Source of the DNA: DASRYH01 sp035687245
GTDB taxonomy: Bacteria > Actinomycetota > Coriobacteriia > Anaerosomatales > PHET01
Direction of reading: 5' to 3'
Assembly: GCA_035687245.1 (NCBI GenBank)
Contig: DASRYH010000027.1
Location: 1-6,061, forward strand
DNA: 6,061 nt
Program-made: the position numbers and the translations under genes
Part shown: positions 1 through 4,678 of the stretch, piece after piece
Layout of the letters: each line of letters begins with the position of its first letter
How positions within the stretch are numbered: the first letter of the stretch is position 1
The notes under the pieces: generated by a model
Databases searched by the model: none
What the model was told of the DNA's origin: nothing
The model's input: the letters and a program-made list of their open reading frames with translations, nothing else

Positions 1-327
1 GGCACGCTCGGCGCCCAGGGCGTTGACGAGGTCGAAGCCTCCCAACGCGAAGTCCACCGCTGGCGGGTCAGCACTCGCGCGCGCCTCGGCCACTCGCTCG
101 GGGTCGATCTCGAGACCCAGCACGCGCAGCTGCGGGTTCACTCTGCGCCAGCGCTGGGCCAGCTCAAGCGTCGTCCACGGCTTTGCGCCGAAGCCAAGAT
201 CGACCACAAGCGGCGAGCCGCCGCGCAGCGAGCCGGGCATGGCCAGACTCACGTAGGTGTCTACTCTACGCAGGCGGTTTCCGGCCGTCTTGCCGCGTGT
301 ATGTTGTCCTTCGGGGCGGGCGCACAT
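1..327 (-). CDS. Class I SAM-dependent methyltransferase, N-terminal part (partial at left window edge)
   Basis: This minus-strand frame is open from position 351 down to base 1 and has no stop in the window, so the gene continues to the left. From the ATG at 327-325, 109 codons are visible. A basic start containing RLRRVDTYV is followed by PGSLRGGSPLVVDLGFGAK (about residues 31-49), which holds a motif I-like SAM-binding loop (VVDLGFGA). Next comes LRVLGLEIDPERVAEAR, a motif II strand whose acidic residue (E or D of LEID) normally contacts the ribose of SAM. A later GFDLVNALG resembles motif IV. Known of the fold: such enzymes transfer a methyl group from S-adenosylmethionine; the substrate cannot be read from this fragment. 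The start is uncertain because no strong ribosome binding site precedes the ATG. The gene lies 42 bases downstream of the slipin stop in the same direction and is probably co-transcribed with it. Confidence 0.8.
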   Translation of the reverse strand, partial: MCARPEGQHTRGKTAGNRLRRVDTYVSLAMPGSLRGGSPLVVDLGFGAKPWTTLELAQRWRRVNPQLRVLGLEIDPERVAEARASADPPAVDFALGGFDLVNALGAERA

Positions 328-369
328 GGCGCGGATGATACCGCGCGCATTTCAGGTTGTCGCGAGTGG

Positions 370-1194
370 CTACTCGGCTTCAGCTTTCGGATTCGGCGCT
401 GCGGTCTCGCGCGTCGCGCCCTGTCGGAAGAAGCGGCCCATGTCGTCGGCGAGCGTCACGAACTCGCTCGGCATCATGATGATGGTCGAGGTGTTCTGCT
501 CGGCGCCGACTTCCGTGATCATCTGCATGCGGCGCAGCTCGAGGGCGAGCGGGTTCTCCGTGATGACCTTTGACGCGTCCGCGAGCTTGATCGAGGCTTC
601 TTGCTCCGCCTCGGCCTTGATAATGCGGGCGCGCTTCTCGCGCTGGGCCTGGGCCTCCTGCGCCATGGCGCGCTGCATGCCGGCCGGGATCTCGACATCC
701 TTCATCTCGACCATCTCGACACTCACGCCCCACGGGTCGGTCGCCTTGTCGACGATCTCCTGCAGTGCGGTGTTGATCTTGTCGCGCTCCTTGAGCACCT
801 CGTCGAGATAGTGCTGGCCGATGATGTTGCGCAGGCTAGTGAGTGCCACCTGGTAGGCGGCCGCATAGTAGTTCGCAACTGCGGTAACGGACTTCACCGG
901 ATCGACGATCTTCATCCACACGACCGCGTTGACCTTGACCGTGACGGAGTCCTTGGTGATCGACTCCTGGCTTTCGACGTCGATGGTGAGGGTACGGAGG
1001 TCGACCTTGCGCTGGGTCTCGATACCGAGCGGGATCAGCCAGTAGAGGCCGGGACCCTTGGTGGCCCGGAGGCGGCCGAGACGGAAGACGACTGCGCGCT
1101 CGTACTCGTTGCAGACACGTAGACCGGAGACGCCGATGAAGAATGCGAGTCCGAAGATTGCGAAGAAGAACAGGCCGATACCGTAGCCGAGCAT
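370..1194 (-). CDS. Slipin / stomatin-like SPFH-domain membrane protein
   Basis: The 274-aa product has one N-terminal membrane segment (about residues 4-25) followed by the slipin signature NEYERAVVFRLGRL (29-42) and GPGLYWLIP (47-55), then a full SPFH/Band 7 domain to about residue 190. A charged Ala/Glu-rich helix (about 169-200, with AQREKRARIIKAEAEQEAS) is the oligomerising coiled coil typical of stomatins. The short C-tail ends in AEAE. Length and order match bacterial slipins, which form oligomeric scaffolds on the inner face of the membrane and are linked to membrane microdomain organisation and protease control; the precise role here is inferred. The frame extends to a GTG at 1239, but the ATG at 1194 is preceded by GGAGG seven bases upstream (1202-1206) and gives the family-typical N-terminus, so I chose it. 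No nfeD-type partner gene is visible beside it, so it need not be the NfeD-linked subtype. Confidence 0.92.
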   Translation of the reverse strand: MLGYGIGLFFFAIFGLAFFIGVSGLRVCNEYERAVVFRLGRLRATKGPGLYWLIPLGIETQRKVDLRTLTIDVESQESITKDSVTVKVNAVVWMKIVDPVKSVTAVANYYAAAYQVALTSLRNIIGQHYLDEVLKERDKINTALQEIVDKATDPWGVSVEMVEMKDVEIPAGMQRAMAQEAQAQREKRARIIKAEAEQEASIKLADASKVITENPLALELRRMQMITEVGAEQNTSTIIMMPSEFVTLADDMGRFFRQGATRETAAPNPKAEAE

Positions 1195-1313
1195 GAGGTT
1201 TCCTCCCCCGAGAAAGGCCACTGCGGATTCGTCCGCCACTCCTCTGATGATACTGCGGCGCGCGTGAGGTGTGACCTGCTGAAGCCGAAGATGGCCGTGA
1301 TGCCGCGAGAAAC

Positions 1314-1326
1314 ACCACTAAGTGGT
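1314..1326. promoter_or_regulatory. 13-nt perfect palindrome, possible operator
   Basis: The sequence ACCACT-A-AGTGGT is a perfect dyad of 6-bp arms around one central base. It lies about 120 bases upstream of the chosen slipin start and 47 bases upstream of the -35 box of the divergent small-ORF promoter. Position and symmetry fit a binding site for a dimeric regulator. The arms could also fold as a small hairpin, but a one-base loop makes that unlikely. The bound protein is unknown. Confidence 0.35.
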
Positions 1327-1372
1327 AGCAGGAGCGGCGTCGTACTTACCGCCGGAAAGCCCCAAAGACGAC

Positions 1373-1400
1373 TTGTCATGCGGAAAGTCTCTGATAATAT
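1373..1400 (+). promoter_or_regulatory. Candidate sigma70-type promoter for the small ORFs
   Basis: TTGTCA at 1373-1378 (5 of 6 to TTGACA) is followed after 16 bases by TAATAT at 1395-1400; GATAAT at 1393-1398 is an overlapping alternative with a shorter 14-base spacer. This AT-rich patch stands out in a GC-rich region. Transcription would begin near 1407, giving a leader of about 40 nt ahead of the 26-codon ORF at 1449. An inverted repeat, CTGATA (1391-1396) and TATCAG (1409-1414), brackets the -10 box and likely start site and could be an operator. Confidence 0.5.
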
Positions 1401-1448
1401 GCAGTCACTATCAGCGCACTACTGCGACGCCGGAAGGAGGTTCGACTT

Positions 1449-1529
1449 GTGATTACTCATCGACACAGCGGGACGCTTACTGCGTCCACAACCAAGTCCT
1501 ACCCCGCCCCGGCATACCGCGAGGCCTGA
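1449..1529 (+). CDS. Small ORF, 26 aa, unknown (possible leader peptide)
   Basis: A GTG at 1449 begins 26 codons ending in TGA, with the product MITHRHSGTLTASTTKSYPA followed by PAYREA. Support is positional: AAGGAGG at 1434-1440 stands eight bases before the GTG, one of the strongest ribosome binding sites in the window, and a promoter lies about 50 bases upstream. The peptide is hydrophilic, has no membrane segment or cysteine, and is rich in Thr and Ser. It precedes the 77-aa ORF by 45 bases in the same direction, so it could be a translated leader controlling that gene or a small protein in its own right. I do not recognise it. An alternative is that the ribosome binding site is fortuitous. 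Confidence 0.4.
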   Translation: MITHRHSGTLTASTTKSYPAPAYREA

Positions 1530-1574
1530 TTCCAGCTTCTCGCGCGGGGCACCCTATCTGAGGGAGTTACCGCG

Positions 1575-1808
1575 ATGTACACACAGAACGACCAGGCGCT
1601 TTCGCGCCCCAGAAGTCTCTTCGACATACCTGCACTGAGCATCCTCGCGCTCGCTAGCATCGGCGCGTCCGCCCTGCGGCTCGCCTACGCACTCGACGCC
1701 GCTCGCGCCGAATCAAGCGCGAGTAACAGAGGTGCACCAGGCCGCCGAAGGCCGTCTGTGCCTTCGGCCGAAGACAGCATGCACGCCGAATCGTGGCGCC
1801 TGAAGTGA
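1575..1808 (+). CDS. Small hypothetical protein, 77 aa, one hydrophobic segment
   Basis: The ATG at 1575 is preceded by GAGGGAG (1560-1566) with an eight-base spacer, which supports translation. Residues 1-15 are polar. Residues 16-40 (FDIPALSILALASIG followed by ASALRLAYAL) form one moderately hydrophobic helix that could be a membrane segment or an amphipathic surface helix. Residues 41-77 are charged and low in complexity, with RGAPGRRRP and SAEDSMHAESWRLK, and look disordered. Third codon positions are strongly GC in the first half and less so in the second, so the C-terminal part is less certain. It lies downstream of the 26-codon ORF and its promoter and ends 24 bases before a strong hairpin. 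I do not recognise the family and give no function. Confidence 0.5.
   Translation: MYTQNDQALSRPRSLFDIPALSILALASIGASALRLAYALDAARAESSASNRGAPGRRRPSVPSAEDSMHAESWRLK
1744..1777 (+). repeat. Overlapping alternative hairpins inside the 77-aa ORF
   Basis: GCCGAAGGC (1744-1752) pairs perfectly with GCCTTCGGC (1760-1768) around a 7-base loop. The CTTCGG of the right arm (1762-1767) is also followed directly by another CCGAAG (1768-1773). A second hairpin, CTGT-gc-CTTC (1756-1765) with GAAG-ACAG (1770-1777), is therefore possible and excludes the first. Both lie in coding sequence, so they could simply reflect codon choice. Confidence 0.4.
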
Positions 1809-1832
1809 TGCGCTAGCCGCATCGCACGACCG

Positions 1833-1862
1833 GGGCCCGGCAGCGAACCCGTTGCCGGGCCC
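1833..1862. terminator. Strong hairpin between convergent genes, probable bidirectional terminator
   Basis: GGGCCCGGCA (1833-1842) and TGCCGGGCCC (1853-1862) form a perfect 10-bp GC-rich stem with a 10-base loop. It sits between the end of the 77-aa ORF (1808) and the end of the convergent EamA gene (1877), where a two-way terminator is expected. There is no T-tract on either side, which is common in GC-rich actinobacteria, so efficiency cannot be judged from sequence. Confidence 0.65.
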
Positions 1863-1876
1863 TCGCGCGCCACCAG

Positions 1877-2842
1877 CTACTTGGCGGCCTGCTCGGGCGT
1901 CGGGTCGACGGCTGCTTCGAGCAGCGCTTCGCCTACCACTGGGCGGCGCTCAGGCGCATTGCCGGTCTCGGCGAGAACCACGGCGCCGACGATGACTACG
2001 CACGCCGCAAGCTGCAGGCTTGAGAGCGACTCGCCGCGCACCAGCCAGCCAGCGAGCAGGGCCACCGCCGGCACAAGGTTGATGGATAGCGCTGCACGGT
2101 TCGCCGGCATCATGGTGACCGCCGTGTTGTAGAGGCTGAAGGCGAGCAGCGAGACGAACAGGCCGAGATAGGCGACGCTCAGCCAGGCCACGGGGGCGGC
2201 ATGTGCCCAGCTCGACACCCCGCCCGCCAGCGCTCCTGGCGCGAAGAACACAGCACCGGTCGCTGCCTGGAGTCCGGTGAGGAACCAAGGGTTGTAGCGA
2301 GTTGAGAGGTGCTTGAGCGCGATCATCGCGCCTGCCGCGCTCGTCATCGCAATCATCTCGAGGACGTTACCCAGCACCGGGTTGGGTGCTGCGGCCTGGG
2401 TCGTGCCGCCCATCGAGAGCATTGCGACGCCCGCCAACGACACGGCGATAGCCACACCGGAGCGCACGGTCAGCCGCTCGCCCAGAAACGCCCACGCGCC
2501 AGCCGCAACGAGCAGCGGCACGATGGCCGAGATGACTCCAGCAGCGCTCGAGGTTGTGAAGCGCACCGCGTAGCCTTCGGCGAGGTAGTAGATGCAGGGC
2601 TGGAGCAGCACGATGAGCCCGAGCCACTTCAAGTCGCCGGAGCGGTAGTCGGGCCGCGGCAGGAAGAACCAAGCGGGCAAGAAGATCGCGCTGGCAATCG
2701 CCATGCGCAGCCACACGACCGTCATCGGACTGAAGCTGTCGAGCGCAGTCTTGGTCGCCGCGAAGCTCGTCCCCCAGAAGACCACCGCGCCCAGCAGGCA
2801 CAGCAGCGGCAGGATGCGGGATCGGGCGCGCGTCGACGGCAA
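1877..2842 (-). CDS. EamA/DMT-superfamily transporter (10 predicted membrane helices)
   Basis: The 321-aa product has the length and two-repeat layout of drug/metabolite transporters. The first EamA half spans about residues 12-145, opening with AVVFWGTSFAATK and holding the pre-helix motif PLLVAAGAWAFLGERLT (109-125). The second half spans about 155-291, with LVPAVALLAGWLVRGESLS (256-274) at the equivalent place. Ten hydrophobic stretches can be counted, and the charged tail after 292 is cytoplasmic. The family exports or imports metabolites, amino acids or drugs by exchange or proton coupling; the substrate cannot be told. The start is a TTG at 2842, preceded by GGAG nine bases away (2852-2855); an in-frame TAG upstream leaves no better choice. 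The gene diverges from padR, so it may share control with it. Confidence 0.9.
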   Translation of the reverse strand: MPSTRARSRILPLLCLLGAVVFWGTSFAATKTALDSFSPMTVVWLRMAIASAIFLPAWFFLPRPDYRSGDLKWLGLIVLLQPCIYYLAEGYAVRFTTSSAAGVISAIVPLLVAAGAWAFLGERLTVRSGVAIAVSLAGVAMLSMGGTTQAAAPNPVLGNVLEMIAMTSAAGAMIALKHLSTRYNPWFLTGLQAATGAVFFAPGALAGGVSSWAHAAPVAWLSVAYLGLFVSLLAFSLYNTAVTMMPANRAALSINLVPAVALLAGWLVRGESLSSLQLAACVVIVGAVVLAETGNAPERRPVVGEALLEAAVDPTPEQAAK

Positions 2843-2967
2843 GCGGGACCACTCCAGACGGCTCGGGGATGTCGCCTAGCTTACCGCGAGCGTGCTGTCC
2901 GGTCTGCCGTTCACGCGAGATTCCCCTCGGATTCGGCAGGAAACGGCGGCACAAGAAGTGCACAGGA

Positions 2968-3013
2968 AGTACGTGGCACATAGTACCTTGACAGACACAG
3001 TACCTTGTCGGAC
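2968..3013 (+). promoter_or_regulatory. Three AGTAC boxes in the eamA/padR divergent region, candidate PadR operator
   Basis: AGTAC occurs at 2968-2972, 2982-2986 and 2999-3003, each preceded within a few bases by CACA. The last two belong to a 15-base direct repeat, AGTACCTTGACAGAC (2982-2996) and AGTACCTTGTCGGAC (2999-3013), with 13 of 15 identical and a period of 17 bases. The repeat covers the likely padR promoter. Because PadR proteins commonly repress their own operons, these boxes are the natural operator candidates; this is inference. GTAC is self-complementary, so site orientation cannot be settled. Confidence 0.5.
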
Positions 3014-3016
3014 GAT
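2988..3016 (+). promoter_or_regulatory. Candidate padR promoter
   Basis: A perfect TTGACA at 2988-2993 is followed, after the optimal 17 bases, by GACGAT at 3011-3016. This is a weak -10 box that keeps the key A at position 2 and the final AT. Transcription would start near 3023, just ahead of the ribosome binding site at 3026-3036, giving a very short leader. The -35 box lies inside the first copy of the AGTAC direct repeat and the -10 box touches the second. Confidence 0.45.
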
Positions 3017-3042
3017 GCTCCTGTCGAAGGAGGAGGTGGGCA

Positions 3043-3396
3043 GTGACGACCGAGACTCCAATCAGCAGTGATCTGATTCGCGGGCACATCGACACGATCG
3101 TGCTCGGGCTTCTCAACACGCAGGACCGCTACGGCTACGAGATCTGCAAGCAAGTCGGTCTGCTGTCGGACGGCGAGTACGAACTCAAGGAACCGACGCT
3201 GTACTCGGCGTTTCGCCGCATGGAGGGACAAGGCCTCATCAGTTCGTACTGGGGCGAGGAGTCCCAGGGCGGCCGGCGCAAGTACTACCGGCTATCGGAT
3301 GACGGCCGGACCGCCTACGCGCGCAACGTCGAGGACTGGAAGCGCGCTCGCACGCTCATCGACCGCCTGATCTCCGGCGAGACCGAGAAGGAGTAA
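3043..3396 (+). CDS. PadR-family winged-helix transcriptional regulator
   Basis: The 117-aa product is a compact PadR protein. LIRGHIDTIVLGLLNTQDRYGYEI (about residues 11-34) forms the first helices, and LKEPTLYSAFRRMEGQGLI (48-66) contains the recognition helix. GGRRKYYRLSDDGR (76-89) is the beta wing, and a C-terminal helix (about 90-111) is the dimerisation arm of the short PadR subfamily. These proteins bind DNA as dimers and usually repress. The GTG start at 3043 has a very strong ribosome binding site, AAGGAGGAGG at 3026-3035. The stop lies 3 bases ahead of the next gene's ATG, so the pair is translationally coupled. No ligand-binding pocket is evident, and the signal probably comes through the partner membrane protein. 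Confidence 0.95.
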   Translation: MTTETPISSDLIRGHIDTIVLGLLNTQDRYGYEICKQVGLLSDGEYELKEPTLYSAFRRMEGQGLISSYWGEESQGGRRKYYRLSDDGRTAYARNVEDWKRARTLIDRLISGETEKE

Positions 3397-3399
3397 GTG

Positions 3400-4125
3400 A
3401 TGGAAGCCATCAAGTACTACGTCAAGGGTGCATTCGTCGGGATCGCGGAGACGCCGGAAGTCCTCGAGCAGCAAGAAGAGCTCATCGCTGACCTCACGGC
3501 CAAGGTCGAAGACCTCGTCGCCGAAGGAAAGACCGAGGACGAAGCACTGGGAGTCGCGATCGCCTCGATGGGCGACCTGTCCGGCCTCGTGCGCGAGTTC
3601 GTCGTTGACGAGCCTACGCCGCAGGTCGTAGTGGCCGCGCCCGAGCCCAAGACCGCCGAAGTCTACGTGCGCAAACTGCGCTTGCACGTCGACATCGTGG
3701 CCGTTGGCGGTGCACTGGCTGCGCTGTTCGTGCTGTCGGTCCTGGCCGCGCTCGCCGGCGCGGCCGCGAGCGGCGCCGCGATGTGGGACCTCGTCTTCGG
3801 CGTGGCCGCTGTGGCAGTCGTCGCGAACTCGCTCGTCCGCTTCCACGAGCAGCCTGATGCAGTGGAAACTGTCACCGTCTCCGACGGTACCGCCCTGCGC
3901 AAGGCACTGATGATTTGGGCCGGCGTCTGCGCGTTCGCCTTCGTCTTCAACCTCGCGTTTGAGAACAACGGCTTCTGGGCGTGGACGGCGTGGATTGCGG
4001 CCGCTGCGTGGCCCGCACGCGTCTGGGTCGAGCGCTGGTTCATCGAGCGAGGCAGCTTTGCGCACCCGCGTCAGGAAGCGCCTGTGCCTGCCGACGTGCC
4101 TTCGACAGCAAGCGCCTGCTCGTAG
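3400..4125 (+). CDS. HAAS-domain (permease prefix domain 1) membrane protein, PadR partner
   Basis: The first 65 or so residues of this 241-aa protein (MEAIKYYVKGAFVGIAETPE through IASMGDLSGLVREF) are an all-helical domain of the HAAS type: a helix, an ETPEV turn, a long charged helix, EGKTEDEA, then IASMGD. That domain is known to sit next to PadR regulators and is thought to relay between membrane protein and repressor. A linker (about 70-95) leads to four hydrophobic segments at about 96-118, 128-147, 167-187 and 191-208, and a Pro/Ala-rich tail. The membrane part matches no transporter I recognise, so it is more likely a sensor or signalling module than a pump. GTG at 3397 is possible, but the ATG at 3400 has better spacing to GAGAAGGAG (3385-3393), which lies inside the end of padR. 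Confidence 0.85.
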   Translation: MEAIKYYVKGAFVGIAETPEVLEQQEELIADLTAKVEDLVAEGKTEDEALGVAIASMGDLSGLVREFVVDEPTPQVVVAAPEPKTAEVYVRKLRLHVDIVAVGGALAALFVLSVLAALAGAAASGAAMWDLVFGVAAVAVVANSLVRFHEQPDAVETVTVSDGTALRKALMIWAGVCAFAFVFNLAFENNGFWAWTAWIAAAAWPARVWVERWFIERGSFAHPRQEAPVPADVPSTASACS

Positions 4126-4169
4126 CCGCGACGTCGACCATCGCGCCATCCATGGGTTCGTAGGGGGGA

Positions 4170-4189
4170 TTCGGCGGTTCGAGGCCGAA
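4170..4189 (+). other. Short hairpin in the gap after the HAAS gene
   Basis: TTCGGC (4170-4175) and GCCGAA (4184-4189) form a 6-bp stem with an 8-base loop in the 105-base gap between the HAAS gene and the 115-aa ORF. No T-tract follows, so it may be a weak attenuator or chance. I found no clear promoter in the gap, so the 115-aa gene may be read from padR. Confidence 0.3.
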
Positions 4190-4230
4190 GTTACCCGCCA
4201 GTGGGGCAAGGCGAATCCAAGGGGAAAACG

Positions 4231-4578
4231 ATGGTTCATCTCACCGAGCGAATCCGCATACTGTCGCTTCTGGCGGCAGTGGGCGAGCTGTCTTCCGAAA
4301 AGGGGGAGCCGCTCGACGGCGTCGAGCTCTGCGATCAGAACACGTCGCACAGCTTCCTGCTCAGCGCCCCTCACCGCCCCTTCGCATCACTGACGTCGCT
4401 GCGTGACCACGGCTATATGGGCGATGACGAGGCAGAGATGCGCGAGGACTTCGTGCGGCTGATTGGCGGCAACTACATCGCTCTGAAAGTGCTTCACGAC
4501 GGCTGGGCGCTGACCCCGGCGGGACTAGCGGTCTACGAGGGCCACGCCGAGTTCCACTGGGACAAGTCGATCCGCTGA
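4231..4578 (+). CDS. Hypothetical protein, 115 aa, winged-helix-like C-terminal half
   Basis: The open frame begins at a GTG at 4201, but the ATG at 4231 has AAGGGG (4219-4224) six bases upstream and is the better start. The product opens with MVHLTERIRILSLLAAVGEL, a helix, then a region with LDGVELCDQNTSHSFLL. It continues with FASLTSLRDHGYM (about 51-63), an acidic helix, and ALKVLHDGWALTPAGLAVYE (84-103). The order "helix, SL..LRDHGYM, strand, WALTPAGLAVYE" resembles the recognition helix and wing end of MarR/PadR-like winged-helix proteins, where LTPxGxxxYE is a frequent closing motif. That likeness is inference from pattern only. It has no membrane segment. It follows the padR-HAAS pair by 105 bases in the same direction and may be part of that unit. 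I do not recognise the family. Confidence 0.7.
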   Translation: MVHLTERIRILSLLAAVGELSSEKGEPLDGVELCDQNTSHSFLLSAPHRPFASLTSLRDHGYMGDDEAEMREDFVRLIGGNYIALKVLHDGWALTPAGLAVYEGHAEFHWDKSIR

Positions 4579-4587
4579 ACATGAACT

Positions 4588-4620
4588 GGGGCGGCCGCCC
4601 ACCGATCAGACGACCGCCCC
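4588..4620 (+). terminator. GC-rich hairpin after the 115-aa gene
   Basis: GGGGCGG (4588-4594) can pair with CCGCCCC (4614-4620), a 7-bp stem with a 19-base loop, starting nine bases after the stop codon. It is followed by TATAGCT, which is not a T-tract. The left part is also a perfect 12-base palindrome, GGGCGGCCGCCC (4589-4600), so alternative folds or cruciforms are possible. This is the likely end of the plus-strand transcript. Confidence 0.45.
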
Positions 4621-4637
4621 TATAGCTGTCCGGCAAG

Positions 4638-4661
4638 AAGGGCGCGCCGGCACGCGCCTTT
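4638..4661. terminator. Hairpin downstream of htrA, probable terminator
   Basis: AAGGGCGCG (4638-4646) and CGCGCCTTT (4653-4661) form a 9-bp stem (one G-T pair) with a 6-base loop. It lies 17 bases past the end of the htrA-type gene on the minus strand. Read on the minus strand it is followed by CTTCTTGCC, a loosely T-rich stretch. With the 4588-4620 hairpin it would insulate the two convergent genes. Confidence 0.5.
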
Positions 4662-4678
4662 CACCGGTTGAGTGGCTC

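Larger units (their letters stand above)
1195..1448. other. Intergenic region between divergent slipin and small-ORF genes
   Basis: This stretch of about 250 bases holds the ribosome binding site of slipin at its left end, a 13-nt perfect palindrome at 1314-1326, and a plus-strand promoter with an inverted repeat at 1373-1414. Two short plus-strand open frames cross it (starting at 1264 and 1322), but neither has a convincing ribosome binding site, and their sequence does not look coding. I see no tRNA or riboswitch that I can name. The slipin promoter should lie here on the minus strand, but I could not place it with confidence. Confidence 0.6.

Noticed and set aside
23..256. Plus-strand 77-codon open frame
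   Set aside because: It is antisense to the methyltransferase reading frame, which carries clear SAM-binding motifs; its own product is low-complexity Ser/Arg-rich sequence with no family likeness.
257..1122. Several plus-strand frames over the slipin gene
   Set aside because: They are opposite-strand shadows of a GC-rich conserved gene and show no domain or convincing ribosome binding site.
1240..1448. Possible riboswitch or structured RNA between slipin and the small ORFs
   Set aside because: GTCGT/ACGAC and other short pairings exist, but I could not match the conserved core of any riboswitch class I know.
1264..1561. Two plus-strand frames (62 and 79 codons) upstream of the small-ORF unit
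   Set aside because: They lack ribosome binding sites, overlap the promoter and operator-like elements, and run through the strong ribosome binding site of the 26-codon ORF.
2309..2983. Plus-strand 224-codon frame antisense to the transporter
   Set aside because: It is an Arg/His/Gln-rich composition typical of a shadow frame, while the minus strand encodes a complete EamA protein.
2367..3119. Minus-strand 250-codon frame crossing from padR into the transporter
   Set aside because: It is out of frame with both real genes and crosses their shared promoter region; no domain is seen.
3292..4374. Minus-strand 360-codon frame antisense to padR and the HAAS gene
   Set aside because: It is long only because of GC-rich codon bias; Arg/His/Asp-rich low-complexity product, opposite two well-supported genes.
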